Shown here piece after piece: positions 1 through 11,307 of a stretch of 64,000 nucleotides of DNA. The stretch is from the NCBI RefSeq assembly GCF_947179165.1, contig NC_077238.1:60433257-60497256 (forward strand), read 5' to 3'. Numbering within the stretch: position 1 is the first letter of the stretch; each line of letters starts with the position of its first letter. A program made the position numbers and the translations under genes. This DNA is from Solanum dulcamara. Its lineage: Eukaryota > Streptophyta > Magnoliopsida > Solanales > Solanaceae. Below the pieces are notes generated by a model that saw nothing but the letters and a program-made list of their open reading frames with translations, had not been told where the DNA came from and ran no database searches.

Positions 1-804
1 CCATATATATGTAAGCCAGTAACCTCAAACCGTGAGCACCCAAAAAAGGGCCCAGCCAGCCAGCCAGTAAACTCCTAGTGGCATCAGCCCAGCTAGCAAG
101 AGTAAACTCGAGAGCATTAGTAAGTCAAGAAAGGGCGTCGATGCACCGAATAGCCAAGTAAAATTCAGTACATCCCCGATGTCTCATAAGTTTCAAAACT
201 AGTGAATAAGTAATCTAAGTAGTACAACTCCTATTAAAACTAGTTTAAAAGTAGTAATAGTGTGAGAAAGCCTTCTCAAAGATAGTATTGAAAATTCCAA
301 TGTCAATACCAGGATCATACCACAAAGCAAGTGAATATGCTCAATTAAATGCAAGCCTGCCATCACCAACATCCAAACAAGGTACACACAATCATCAAGG
401 AAATACCAATTCTTAGCACACCAATAAGTCAAAGGGCCTAACCTGGATTCCAATCGCTCCTTAGATACTACCTCGAGCCCAATAATATATAAGAAGTAAG
501 GTGGAATCATAATCCTAATGCTAACCAAAAGCGAGACAATTGATACATGACTTAGAATCTGCTAGGGGAGATACTATCTCTAGGATCGATGCCTTACCCC
601 AATATATGCCATCTCAGCTCCCTACGAGCACAACTAAGCCAAACATATGGCTATGATGAGCCACAGAGGCCCTAGGCGCACCAACCATAACTGGCCCTAC
701 TGGAAGCTACGCCAAGCTATAAGGGCAAAGATCACTTGCTAATGTACCTAAGGCTTAAACCTAGACTAAGGCCATCCAAAAAATCCTAAAAAAGATAATA
801 ACTC
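1..804. other. Unassigned sequence at left edge
   Basis: I recognise no gene or repeat family here. A minus-strand reading frame at 199-528 is open but hydrophobic and low in complexity, with no motif I know. The copia pol remnant begins abruptly at about 805, so this stretch is either flanking DNA or another decayed repeat. A short match in inverse orientation (around 765-780) to the gypsy LTR at about 62586 is too small to classify it. Confidence 0.3.
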
Positions 805-2455
805 TAAAAAAGATACTAGGTGCCACACTTTTCTTCTTTTAAACTGATTGAGTTCTCTTTCCATGTCAATGATCCAATCTATATATTGATTAGCTTCATT
901 GATTTCCTTAGGTTCAACCATAGATAAATAGGCATAGAATGCATATTGATTTTTTAGACCTGATCTAGTGGCTATTCCAGATCTTACGTTTGTGAGAATG
1001 TTGTCAATTGAAAGTGATCCTTGATACTAATATTCCTTAAGGACTAATTTTTGTGATTCTACTATTTGATTCTCTTGTTTTGCTGATGTATTTTTAGTTA
1101 TCACCATTTGATCAACCAAGTGTGCCTTATCTGAGTTGTCATTGTCACTAAGAGTGAAAGTTGTGTCATCTTTGCCTACAAGAGTAAAATCTGTTTATCT
1201 CACTTGCTCCTGCAAAATTGATTCATAAGTCCTTGGAAGTTCATTATCAACCTACAAATTTTGGTAAGCCATAAAATTGCATTCATCAAAGACTACATGC
1301 ACATTTTCTTCAACACACATAAATTTTTTGTTTAACACCCTATAAGTTTTACTATGTGACAACTATCCTAAAAATATTTCCTCATCACTCCTAACATCAA
1401 ATTTTTCTAACAAGTCCTTTTCATTATTGTGAATAAATAACTTGCATCCGGAGGCTCTTAGATGAGAAATGTTAGGTTTTCTTCCTTTAAGTTATTCACA
1501 AGGAGTTTTTTCTAACATAGTCCTACACATACATCTATTGATTATGTTAGAAGCAATATTAATGTCTTCAGTATAGAATTGACTGGCCACATTACTAGTT
1601 ATCATCATAGTCCTAGCCATCTCTTGCAAAGTTCTATTTTTTTTTACAACCACTCCATTTTGTTAAGGGTTTGAGGAGTAGAGAAATTATGATCAATACC
1701 ATAATAGAAAAAATATTATAAAATCTTTCTATTTTCAAATTCAATTTCATGGTTAGATCTGGTTGTATCTAGTTGTTTATCAAGTTTTTTATCTAGTTTT
1801 CTCACTAAAGTGCAGAATGCCTCAAATGATCTTCTTTAAAAGCAAGAAAAATTATTCAAGTAAACCTTGTGTAGTCATCAACTAGTACAAAAACATATCT
1901 CTTGCCTCCCCTACTTTTTATTTTCATCGATCCCCACATATCCATGTTTACCAGTTCCAAGGATGTGGTTGATCTAATGAATTGTTTGGATTTAAAAAAG
2001 ATTATTTCATTTGCTTACCTAGGGCAAACGCTTGAAAAACCTTATATTTATTGAACTTAAATGTATGGAGTCCTCTCACCAAGTCTTTGGAGAATTTGTT
2101 CAGTTGAACTTGACTAGCATGTACCAATCTTTTGTGCCAAATCAAAGGATCCTTGTCCATCACACGTAGACATATAAGATCTTCAGCAAATACCTTCACA
2201 ATATCAATAATATACACATGCTTGTATCTTTGCCTAGTCAAGATAATATCCTCAGTTTTTAGGTGTATAACTTCAACACTTGTAGAGTAGAAGATTACCT
2301 TGTTTTATTTATCATTGTTGAGTAGATTGTGGTTCAGTCCTTCAACATTGTATACCTTTTCAATTGAGTATTTATTAGATTTACCTATTTTGTCAATTCC
2401 TTTGATTTGACCTTTCTATCCACCACCAAATGCAACTTGTCCACCCTTTCCTTCT
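805..2455 (-). pseudogene. Ty1/copia pol fragment (protease end, GAG-pre-integrase, integrase, start of RT)
   Basis: Read on the minus strand from 2455 down, the frames show a Gly-rich segment and the 'ENVYHVEGL..NLLS'-type segment that precede the pre-integrase domain. Next comes PLIWHKRLVHAS (about 2110-2160), the hallmark of the copia GAG-pre-integrase domain. Integrase C-terminal pieces follow, and an acidic linker ending in VEPKEINEANQYIDWI and MERELNQF (about 845-910), which marks the start of copia reverse transcriptase. Stops and frame changes break it throughout, and the RT catalytic part is gone at about 805. The gag of the same element lies at 13962-14274, separated by the nested LTR-c and E1. 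It would have supplied integration and reverse transcription; as it stands it cannot work. Confidence 0.85.
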
Positions 2456-3371
2456 TGTCACGATCCAAGCCTAGGGCCTAGATGTGACACGATGAATGAG
2501 GAACCCGAAAGTACCTCAAACAAGTCTCTTAAAATTCATTTAGCCTTTCATAGGTAATGACCAAAAATAAAACAAGCAAAAACCATAATAGTAAATCTTC
2601 AACTTATAAATTTCCAACAATACCTCTAACTTTTAGATTTACCAGGGGATAAAATAAGTCCCTAGCTCATCCTCAATCAAAATAGAATAAATTGCCATAG
2701 TAAGTGTCTAGAGGTCTCAACATATGATAAGCTAGAAATACAAAGGATTATTGTTCCCAAAACATGGGAACTCACTAAAAGTGGCCTTCAAACGAAATAT
2801 CAACTAGCCACGTGGAGGAGAACGAGGAGGAACACCGGTCCCTACATGGTGATATCATCTAGGCAAAAAAGTATGCGTTAGTACTTTGAATGTACTAAGT
2901 ATGTAGGAATGCATAAACATTGAGGAAATATTAAAACATCATGTAATATGAAAGATGATGCAATGCATGCATAATAAATCATATAGATATTTTTTTAAAT
3001 ATTTATTTTGTGGGAAGATGACCATAACTAGCATTTAAGACCATGTGAGCTATTACATGGAATCCAACATAACCCCCTACGTTGGATGGGGAGACTACTT
3101 GCCGGGTAGAACTCCATCAACTTCATTCATTTCTTTAACTTTAACTTTAAGGTCTTTCCTGGATCCATTATCCTAAGCCTACAAAGGCTCCTATGTTGGC
3201 ACATAGTTTATGAGATAACGGGTTGCTACTAGGATTCCCTTACCGAATCCCACCTCAATATCGTATTCGGTGCTAAGTCAATCCCGTGGAATAGTTTAAT
3301 ACTTCAAAATAGTCATAGCATATAGCTTGAGAATTCAAAATATCATATTCAGTGGAATAACTCATTAAAAC
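2456..3371 (-). repeat. Gypsy LTR fragment (LTR-c), left part
   Basis: It starts with tgtcacgatccaag, the inverted end of a Ty3/gypsy LTR. From about 2680 it runs parallel to the LTR at 31090-31760, including the 'cctacatggtgatatcat' segment at 2841, the 'tactaagtatgtagg' segment at about 2895 and the 'ggttgctactaggattc' segment at about 3220. It stops at E1 and resumes at 13308. No gag-pol of its own is attached, so it is a solo or partial LTR inside copia C1. Confidence 0.75.
3367..3371. repeat. Target-site duplication of E1 (aaaac), left copy
   Basis: The five bases aaaac immediately precede the LTR at 3372. The same five bases follow the other LTR at 13303-13307. This fixes both ends of E1. 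Confidence 0.88.
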
Positions 3372-5036
3372 TATCACGCCCCGGGAGGGTACCCTAGGCG
3401 TGGCCGGCACTCGAAAGCCATTTCTGGCTTCCAAGCGAACCACCTAATCCAATCACACATTCATTCAAACACATCCTCTCAGCAAAAGACTCATTCAATG
3501 AAGTACTATTCATAATTTAGGGCTAAAGGCCAAATAACTATCAAATTAACAAACAGTTATAGAAAAACTACTCAAAAGGACAATCCTACATTTTAACACT
3601 CTGGTCTATGAAGCTTCTATTAATAATTTGGAAGGTGCCAATGACAAACCCATGGCTACCAACAATCAAAATAAAGGAAACAACACAAAACTATACCAGA
3701 AACTCAATATTCTCCAGAAACTAGGAGGACTCACCAACTAACTGGGAGTGTGTGGATCTTCAATGGTGCGCCGGTTGATGATCTCTAGTACCTATCTCTG
3801 CATTATGAAATGATGTAGGCCAAATGGAATCAGTACATAGAATGTACAAGTATGTAAAATGGCTGAATGAAACAACATCAGAAGGAACCAAATCAACTCG
3901 GGAATCTCAACTCAGAAAGAAACACAACTCAACAAGCGCCCTAAGTCTAAGCAAGAATATAGTTTAGACGGGACCAAATCATATACAAATCAACTCAATC
4001 CGACTCGGAGTACTACCAAGACCTATGTGGGAGTTTATCTTATCCGACAACCATCACTTATGAGCCAGTGAAAGTAAAACAAACCAACGTTGTTGCCGCA
4101 TCCGTTTATACTTTGCCAGGGTATGAACGAATCAACCAATCATGGATCCAATCCAACCAAGTCCTATAATGTGAGGACAATAATTTTGGGAAAGCATCCG
4201 ACTTTAACGGTTCAATACCCTCCTACATTTGGCGATGTAGTTATTGGGTTCGAGTATGGACTATACTCTTGCCCAATTCGGTGCTCGATACTCCTCCCAA
4301 GACTCAATGCTCATAAAACTCTATCCAATCAACTCAATCAAATCATATCGACACATCTCATTTACAACCTTGTCAACTCATCAACTTTATCACAATCAAA
4401 CCTCTCCCAATCATACAATCCGATCAATCCCAATCATATTTTTCAAGAGTAGATTAAATATGCATTTATAACAACATCCAAGTCTATCCAATCGTTTCTC
4501 TATTTGTTTAACAAATCTTTTGGGACTCATCACAACTCCAAGGTTTTAAATCAATAATTCAAGGTAAACAACATATTTAAGAAAATTAGCATTCTTGTCA
4601 TAATCCACATAGTCAAGAAAATAAATAAAGCATGTTTAACAACCTATCTCCATCGACTCATGCTAACAAGAAGATTTTTAGGAATTTCTTAGCTCAACCA
4701 CATCAACATAATAGACATTAATTAAATAAGTGACAAGACTCATTTGAACATAAATCTACCAAGAACTCCATTCTTATGAACCTTTAACCTCAAAGAATGC
4801 ATAGGGCACATGGCTGGACTCAACCCATATTTTGAGTAGCCTTACATACCTTAGAGAAGACTTGAAGAAAACCTTGATGTTGGGTCTTCAATGGAAAGCT
4901 TGAATATTGAAGCTTTTGGAGGCACTTCTTGTTCGAGAAGGATTCGGAGAAGAAGTAGAAGAGAGGGAAATTTTCTAGGGCTTTTAGAGAGAGAGAGAGG
5001 GGCTGAAAATATGGTCCAAAAACATTCAAGGCTTGT

Positions 5037-5047
5037 GTATATATAAT
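5037..5047 (-). promoter_or_regulatory. TATA box of E1 3' LTR
   Basis: The minus strand reads attatatatac, about 57 bases downstream of the GC-rich array. The same box at the same spacing occurs in the other three E1/E2 LTRs. In the 3' LTR it could drive read-out transcription into 3371 and below. Confidence 0.6.
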
Positions 5048-5103
5048 TTGGGAAAATTCCCAAACTGCCCTTTCTCCAAAATCTGGAAAATAGGCCAAAA
5101 ACA

Positions 5104-5400
5104 CTCTTGGCGCGATAGTGGCGCATCGCGCAACTGCGGCGCCAAGTCGAATAGGCTAAAAACCTGTTCATCATTTAGTGGCGTGTCGCGCCAAGGACCA
5201 AACTACTGAGGCTTGTTCCTGGCGCGACAGTGGCGCATCGCAGCCTTATAGCGCCAAGCCCAAGTTTTCTGGGTTCTGGGAAAATTTGTTTGAAAACCCT
5301 GCACACCTCGTAGTGGCGCACCACGCCAGGGGACAAACTCCTGAGGCTTGTTCCTGGCACGATAGTGGTGCATCGCACCACTGCGGTGCCAACCCCAGAT
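5104..5400 (-). repeat. GC-rich gcgcca/tggcgc palindromic array in E1 3' LTR
   Basis: Three degenerate modules, each with paired tggcg(c/t) and gcgcca blocks around a 'ctactgaggcttgttcc' spacer (5203-5220 and the related 5338-5354). It is a GC island in AT-rich DNA just upstream of the TATA box. Many CpG sites have drifted to TpG or CpA. Corresponding arrays lie at 12612-12905, 14833-14987 and 19760-19915. Confidence 0.75.
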
Positions 5401-5813
5401 TTCCAGCAGTTGCAACCCAGGCCTGAAATTCCTGCCGTGCTAGTTCGTCTTAGGATCATCATATCTTTTGACTCCGAACTCCAAAAGTTACATTCTTGGT
5501 GGCGTTGGAAAGAAGACTCGACGAATTTTAATTTAATAGGTCATGGGCCACCTAGATTTTCTCCTTTCAAAAGATAAGGTCGTTAGAAGTCGACCCCTTA
5601 TACGAACTCATCCTAAAACTTAGCTACGATGAATCTTTTGGACTTAGCTTGGTCCTAGGGGTCCTTTGTGACCCCACATCACCTCTAACGTTCTTCAATT
5701 ACTCGGGGAATCATTTTAACTCATGCATATACTTCACAATAATAGAGTTTGACCATACACGAATATGAGAAAGGTCCGAATCTTAGGGAAATATTTTTGG
5801 GGATGTTTCAATA

Positions 5814-5826
5814 TCTACCCCTTGGG
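5814..5826 (-). other. Polypurine tract of E1
   Basis: The minus strand reads cccaaggggtaga, ending three bases before the 3' LTR. The 40 bases before it, including attcgaggacgaat, are nearly the same as those before the E2 polypurine tract at 19341-19354. Confidence 0.75.
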
Positions 5827-5928
5827 ATTATTCGTCCTCGAATGACAAGTAAACCAAGGATGGACTCGGGGAGAAAATCGCAATCAGAATTCAGTCAATC
5901 AACCAATTAATTTCTCAAATAAAATTTT

Positions 5929-7250
5929 CTATCCAAACTCAAAATGCACGAATGAATTTAATTCAAGGGAATGGGCATTAACTTTAACATTCTCATTGGT
6001 AGGCACGAATAGATGGGGATATTTAGATTTCATATCTTCCTCCACTTCCCATGTGGCTTCCTCAACAAACTGATTCCTCCACAGGACTTTGATTGAGGCG
6101 ATCTCTTTGTTCCTCAATTTGTGAATTTGGTGATCAAGAATTTGGACCGGAACCTCTTCATAGGATAAGCTATCCTTAACTCCAATACTATCAATGGGGA
6201 CTACCAATGAGGGATCGCCCAAGCACTTCTTCAACATCAAAATGTGAAATACCGGGTGAATAGAGGCTAGCTCCGAGGGTAACTCCAACTCCTAGGCGAC
6301 ACTCCCAATCCGCCTCACAATCTGATAAGGACCAATATATCAAGGAATAGGCTTCCCTTCCTTCCAAACCTCATGACACCCTTCATGGGTGACACTTTCA
6401 AATACACCCAATTACCCACTTCAAACTCTAGGTCTCTTCTCCTCACATTGATGTAAGATTTTTGGCGGCTTTGGGCTGTCTTTAGCCTGTGTTGAATAAC
6501 TCTCACCTTCTCCATGGCTTGGTGAACAAAATCAGGCCTAATCAACTCAACTTCACCAACTTCAAACCACCCAATTGGTGATCTACACCTCCTCCCATAC
6601 AAAGCTTTATAAGGAGCCATTTGAATGCTTGCATGATAGCTATTATTGTATGCAAACTCTATGAGAGGTAAGTGATCATCCCAATTTCCTTTGAAGTCAA
6701 GCACACAAGCTCTCAATATATCCTCCAACGTCTGAATAGTGCGCTCCGCTTGGCCATCCATCTAGGGATGAAAGGCTGTACTAAGGTTCACCTTTGAACC
6801 CAGTCCTTTCTGAAAAGATCTCCAGAATTGGGAAGTGAATTGAGCTCCTCGTTCTGAGATGATAGACAACGTAACCCCATGTAATCTGACGATCTCCTGA
6901 ATGTATAACTTTGCATAATTTTTTGCGGTGTCAGTGGTCTTAACTGCCAAGAAGTAGGCTGATTTCGTCATTCTATCAACAATCATCCAAATCGAATCAT
7001 GTTGCTTTTGGGACCTCGGTAAACCTGTGATAAAGTCCATATTAATCATCTCCCACTTTCATTCTGGGATTTCTATATTTTGAGCCAAACCACATGGTCT
7101 TTGATGCTCAACTTTTACCTATTGGCAATTCGGGCACTTGGAAACGAATTCTGCAATATCTCTCTTCATCCCGCTCCACCAATAGATTTCCCTCAAGTCA
7201 TGATACATTTTGTAGAGCCCGCATGAATAGAGTATCTGGAACTATGTGCT
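5929..7250 (-). pseudogene. E1 integrase with C-terminal chromodomain, broken
   Basis: Sense order is right to left. The N-terminal zinc-binding part shows EAHSSRYSIH near 7230 and KCPNC near 7140, with a stop between them. The catalytic core starts with MDFITGLP and IVDRMTKSAYF at 6950-7050. The second catalytic position reads SERGAQF at about 6855, so the usual Asp is Glu. The core then runs through a TAG at about 6762 into GQAERTIQTLED and NNSYHASIQMAP. A further stop and a frame break near 6300-6360 precede a chromodomain at about 5970-6190, with SYEEVPVQILD and VLWRNQFVEEATWE. The protein family inserts cDNA into the genome, and the chromodomain steers it to heterochromatin. This copy carries at least three breaks plus the changed catalytic residue. 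Confidence 0.9.
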
Positions 7251-9021
7251 TCGGCCATAATTCTCTCTCGAACATCACCGACATTAGGTACACACAACCT
7301 ATTTTGGTACCTTAACACACCATCTCCCCCTTTGGTAAAAACCATCACCTCTTGTTTATGAACAACTTTCTTCAATTGGAGAAGGAAGGGATCCTGATAT
7401 TGTTTCTCCTTTACCTCTGCCACAAGTGAGGATCCAGACCCATCCTGAACATTAACTCCACCTTCATTGTTCTCTTTAAGACGAACTCCCAATCGGGCTA
7501 ATCTATGTACCTCATTCGCCAATTCTCTCCTTCCCTCCTCCACATGGGCAGTGCTACCCATAGACAACCTGCTAAGAGCATCAGCAAAAACATTAGCTTT
7601 ACCTGGATGGTAGAGGATGCTCATATCGTAGTCTTTGAGTAGTTCGAGCCATCTCTTTTGCCTTAGGTTGAGTTCCTTCTGGCTAAAGATGTATTATAAA
7701 CTCTTGTGATCGGTGAACATATCAAAATGCACTCTATACAAGTAGTGGAGCCAAATTTTAAGGGCAAATACCACAGCTGCCAGTTCAAGGTCATGAGTTG
7801 GGTAATTCCTCTCTGAACCTTAAGCTGTCTTGAAGCATAGGCTATCACCTTTCCCTTTTGCATCAGCACACAGCCTAAACCAACTCTAGATATATCACAA
7901 TAAATCACAAAACCCTCTGTTCCATCGGGCAAAGTTAGAATAGGAGCAGTGGTTAGCTTGGTCTTCAATATCTGGAAACTCTCCTCATAAGCATCAGACA
8001 ATTGGAACTTAGCCTTCTTTTGGGTTAGCTTGGTCAATGGTGATGATATGGATGAGAATTCCTCTATAAACCTTCGATAATAGCCGGCCAAACCCAAGAA
8101 GCTTCTTATCTCTATCGGGGATATGGGTCTGGGCCAATTCTTCACTGCCTCAATCTTCCGAGCATCAACCTAAATACCATTTCCAGATATAATGTGTCAT
8201 AGAAAAGCCACTGATGCAAGCCAAAATTCACATTTGGAGAACCTTGCATATAATACCTAGTCCTTTAGAGTTTGCAAGACGACTCTAAGATGATGGGCGT
8301 GCTCCTCCTCATTCTTGGAGTAAACCAAAATATCATCTATGAATACAATCATAAACATATCAAGGTACGGTTTAAATACTCAGTTCATCAGATCCATAAA
8401 AGCTGCGGGGGCATTAGTCAACCCGAAGGACATCACCAAGAACTCAAAGTGGCCATAGCGAGTCCGAAAAGCTATCTTTGGGATATCACACTCCCTCACC
8501 TTCAACTGATGGTAGCCCAATCTTAGGTCTATCTTTGAGAAACAAGTGGCACCCTGAAGTTGATCAAATAAATCGTCTATTTTAGGGAAAGGGTATTTGT
8601 TCTTTACGGTGACCTTGTTCAACTGCTTGTAGTCAATACACATTCTAAGAGACCCATCTTTCTTCCGTACAAAAAGGACCGGAGCACCCCATGGTGATAC
8701 ACTCGGCCTAATGAATCCCTTATCTAACAAGTCTTTCAACTGTTCTTTCAACTCTTTCAACTTAGTCGGAGCCATTCTATATAGAGGGATTGAGATAGGC
8801 TGGGTATTAGAAAGGACATCAATCCCAAAGTCGATCTCCCTATCAGGAGGGAATTCAGGCAGATCTTCAGGAAAGACATCGGGAAACTCGTTGACAATCG
8901 GAACCGACTCAAGGGATGGAGACTTAGTACTGTCATCTTTCACTTGGAGAAGGTGATAAATACACTCTTTTGAGATTATCTTCCTGGCCCTAAGGTAGGA
9001 AATAAACTTACCCTTAGGCAC
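7251..9021 (-). pseudogene. E1 reverse transcriptase and RNase H, broken
   Basis: RT runs from about 9021 down. It begins with a protease-RT linker ([23 protein letters not shown]). Conserved blocks follow: [30 protein letters not shown], and [12 protein letters not shown] with the first catalytic Asp. Then [15 protein letters not shown] ends in a TGA at about 8380. The next segment keeps the YxDD-type box as FIDD at about 8325-8340. More stops follow at about 8269, 8196 and 8170. RNase H is open from 8145 to 7663 ([25 protein letters not shown]), then changes frame around 7790. The RNase H end and linker ILYHPGKANVFADALSR lie at about 7560-7620. These enzymes copy element RNA into DNA in virus-like particles. 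The catalytic Asp residues survive but the frame does not. Confidence 0.92.
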
Positions 9022-9420
9022 GATAGGACTTCCCTTCCACTCTATGACCGCCTCGTTTGGGAATTTGAACTTAACAATCTGAGTTCTACAATCAATAAAG
9101 GCATAGCAGACATAAAGTCAGTCCATGACAAGGATCACATCAAAATCAACCATGTCCAACTCAACTAAGTCATCCAAGGTATCCTTGTGATGAATTGACA
9201 CAGTGCAATCTCTATAGACTCTCTCAGCTAAGACAAAATCACCGATATGAGTAGCTACATGGAAAGGCTCAAGGAGACACTCAGGGATTTTATCAAACTT
9301 ACTTGCCATGTAAGGAGTCACAAAAGATAGTGTGGCACCCGGATCCATCAAAATATAACAGTCAAGAGAAGAGACTCGAATCATACCAGTCACGACGGTT
9401 GGAGAGTTCTCCTAATCTTG
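9022..9420 (-). pseudogene. E1 aspartic protease, broken
   Basis: Minus-strand frame 9393-9118 with CYILMDPGATLSFVTPYMA. This is the retropepsin active site, with Asp in the D(S/P)GA box. It continues as LVELDMVDFDVILVMD and then a TGA where a Trp codon would fit. The continuation [16 protein letters not shown] at about 9050-9110 joins the RT linker. In the family this protease cuts the Gag-Pol polyprotein in the particle. It is preceded by a TAG at about 9413. Both breaks are single C-to-T or G-to-A steps. Confidence 0.88.
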
Positions 9421-10680
9421 ACGACTACCCATGGCATATAGATGGTTTGTACCTCCGTTCGTACTTGAAGTAGTGCCCCTCTGATTACCTCTAGTTGGTG
9501 GTGCAGTGGTAGAATAGTGGGCTCTATTTCCCTATGCTGAACACTCCTTCTGAAAATGGTCTATTTTGCCGCATTTATAATAGTCAACCCTTCATGCTCT
9601 GCACTCTCCCAAGTGGATCTTACCGCACTTGACGCATGCTGGCTTTTCTTGCAAACCTTGACCCACGCTAGCTTGGGATTGAGAACCCTGGGGTCTGAAA
9701 TTCTGGCGACTCTATCCCTGCCAATCATACCTATTCTGCGGCATAGGTGCACTGGCGGTAGATGAGGCATAGTTGGAAGGCCTCTTCTAGAAGAAGGACC
9801 TGTTGCCCTTGTTTTGCTTCTGTTCATTCTCCTGCCCAACTGATCTTGCCCTTTTGCTCAGATGCTCCTCTCTGTCTTTCCTCTTGTCATCCTCCACCTG
9901 TTGAGCATACACCATTAATATTGAAATATCTATATCAGAGATTAACAATGCCGCTTTGCACTCCTTCTTCACATGTCTTCCCAAACCGGAGACAAATTTT
10001 CTCATCTTCGACCTCACATATGGGATCATCTCTGGAGCATACCTGGACAGCTGGATGAACTTTAGGTTGTACTCCTTAACAGTCATGCCTTCTTATTTCA
10101 GATTCACAAACTCCTCCACTTTCACTTCCCTCAATTCTCGAGGAAAGAAGTGGTCAAGAAAAGCTCCTTCAAATTCATCCCACATAGCAGGTTCAGCATC
10201 CTCACCTCTACATTGTTCCCATTGGTTATACCAAATGTTTGCCATATCTTTGAATTGATAGGACACCAACTCAAACCCCTCAATATCCGTAGCATGCATA
10301 GCTTTTAGGATTTTCCACATCTCATTAATAAAATTTTAGGTATCTTTATTAACCTTAGAACGCGTGAATACCGGCAGATTCATTCTCAGAAAGTCTCTAA
10401 TTCTGGTAGCAGCAAACGGCTCTTGGGAACTAGAGCTAAGAGTTGGAGAACTTTGGTTACCATTTTGGGCAGCCACTAATTGAGCGAGCATGGCAATCGC
10501 TCCTCTAAAGTCTACTTCCGAAGTTAGTGCAGGTGGAGTAGTAGGCATTTGAGGTGCCTCCGCATACCACGCCGGTCGGCCTCCAGCCCTCGATGGGCAT
10601 ACCTCTGACTGTGGCATCCCTGCATTATCAGTATTCCTCTGGCTAGCAGTATGTTTAGGAGGTATTGTCTGCAACGTATA
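9421..10680 (-). pseudogene. E1 gag with CCHC zinc knuckles, broken by stops
   Basis: The frame opens near 10674 with a variable, Pro/Ser-rich N-terminus. The retrotransposon gag core follows: MWKILKAMHATDIEGFELVSYQF, WYNQWEQ and FLDHFFPRELRE at 10110-10320, then EYNLKFIQLSRYAPEM at about 10020-10070. A Lys/Arg/Gln-rich linker leads to two CCHC-type knuckles, CVKCGKIHLGEC at about 9610-9640 and YKCGKIDHFQKEC at about 9550-9590. Gag forms the particle shell and binds element RNA. Stops at about 10336, 10090, 9787, 9717, 9596 and 9543 split it into pieces. Most look like Gln codons turned to TAA or TAG. Confidence 0.9.
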
Positions 10681-10863
10681 AATGCACGAATTAGAAATAA
10701 AGTTTATAGAGTTTAACTCTATCGCACGAATTTAGAGTATAAAAGAAGTGAAACAATTCTTAATGCCTTATAGCCTCCTGATTATAAGTATGGTGCACAA
10801 AACACCCATAAGAAGGACTCTACTAGACACGGCTTCATAGACTCCCTAGGACTCTTGAACTCT
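10681..10863 (-). other. E1 untranslated leader
   Basis: The roughly 180 bases between primer site and gag. They are clearly alike in the non-autonomous E2 (17692-17890), including 'ttatagcctcctgattataa', 'gtgcgatagagtttaactct' and 'cctagg' segments, and less closely alike in E6 (28893-29091). Retention in an element that has lost all coding suggests a cis-acting role such as RNA packaging or dimerisation. That role is inference. Confidence 0.7.
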
Positions 10864-10877
10864 GGGCTCTGATACCA
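10864..10877 (-). other. E1 primer binding site (initiator Met tRNA)
   Basis: The minus strand reads tggtatcagagccc, four bases after the 5' LTR end at 10882. This is the standard plant LTR-retrotransposon site complementary to the 3' end of tRNA-iMet. It sets the element orientation. Confidence 0.9.
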
Positions 10878-11307
10878 TGTTTGTCATGCCCCGAGAGGGT
10901 ACCCTAGGCGTGACCAGCACTCGAAAGCCATTTATGGCTTCCAAGCGAACTACCTAGTCCAGTCACACATTCATTCAAATACATCCTCTCAGCGGAAGAC
11001 TTATTCAATGAAGTACTATTCATAATTTAGGGCTAAAGGCCAAATAACTATCAAATTAACAAACAGTTATAGAAAAACTACTCAAAAGGACAATCCTACA
11101 TTTCAACACTCTGGTCTATGAAGCTTTTATTAACAATTTGGGAGGTGCCAATGACAAGCCCATGGCTACCAACAATCAAAATAAAGGAAACAACACAAAA
11201 CTATACAAGAAACTCAATATTCTCCAGAAACTAGGAGGACTCACCAACTAACTGGGAGTGTGTGGGTCTTCAACGGTGCGCCGATTGATGATCTCTAGTA
11301 CCTGTCT

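Larger units (their letters stand above)
3372..5810 (-). repeat. E1 3' LTR (sense)
   Basis: 2439 bases, matching 10882-13302 along its whole length, for example the shared run at 3420-3600 versus 10930-11110. The left terminus reads tatcacgcc where the other LTR has tgtcatgcc. The sense start reads tgaaacatcc, ending at 5810 beside the polypurine tract. It contains TATA-like DNA at 5037-5047, a GC-rich array at 5104-5400 and the predicted LTR intron signals (donor at 4849, acceptor at 3798). Reading frames inside it, such as 4090-4452 and 5175-5462, are not genes. Confidence 0.93.

Noticed and set aside
199..528. 109-codon minus-strand frame near the left edge as a membrane protein gene
   Set aside because: It is hydrophobic only because the strand is T-rich. 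There is no recognised domain, no promoter context, and it lies in decayed repeat-like DNA.
5175..5462. Overlapping open frames on both strands inside the E1 LTRs (also 12683-12970)
   Set aside because: They follow the GC-rich tandem array, which opens several frames at once. The corresponding frames in E2 LTRs are not kept.
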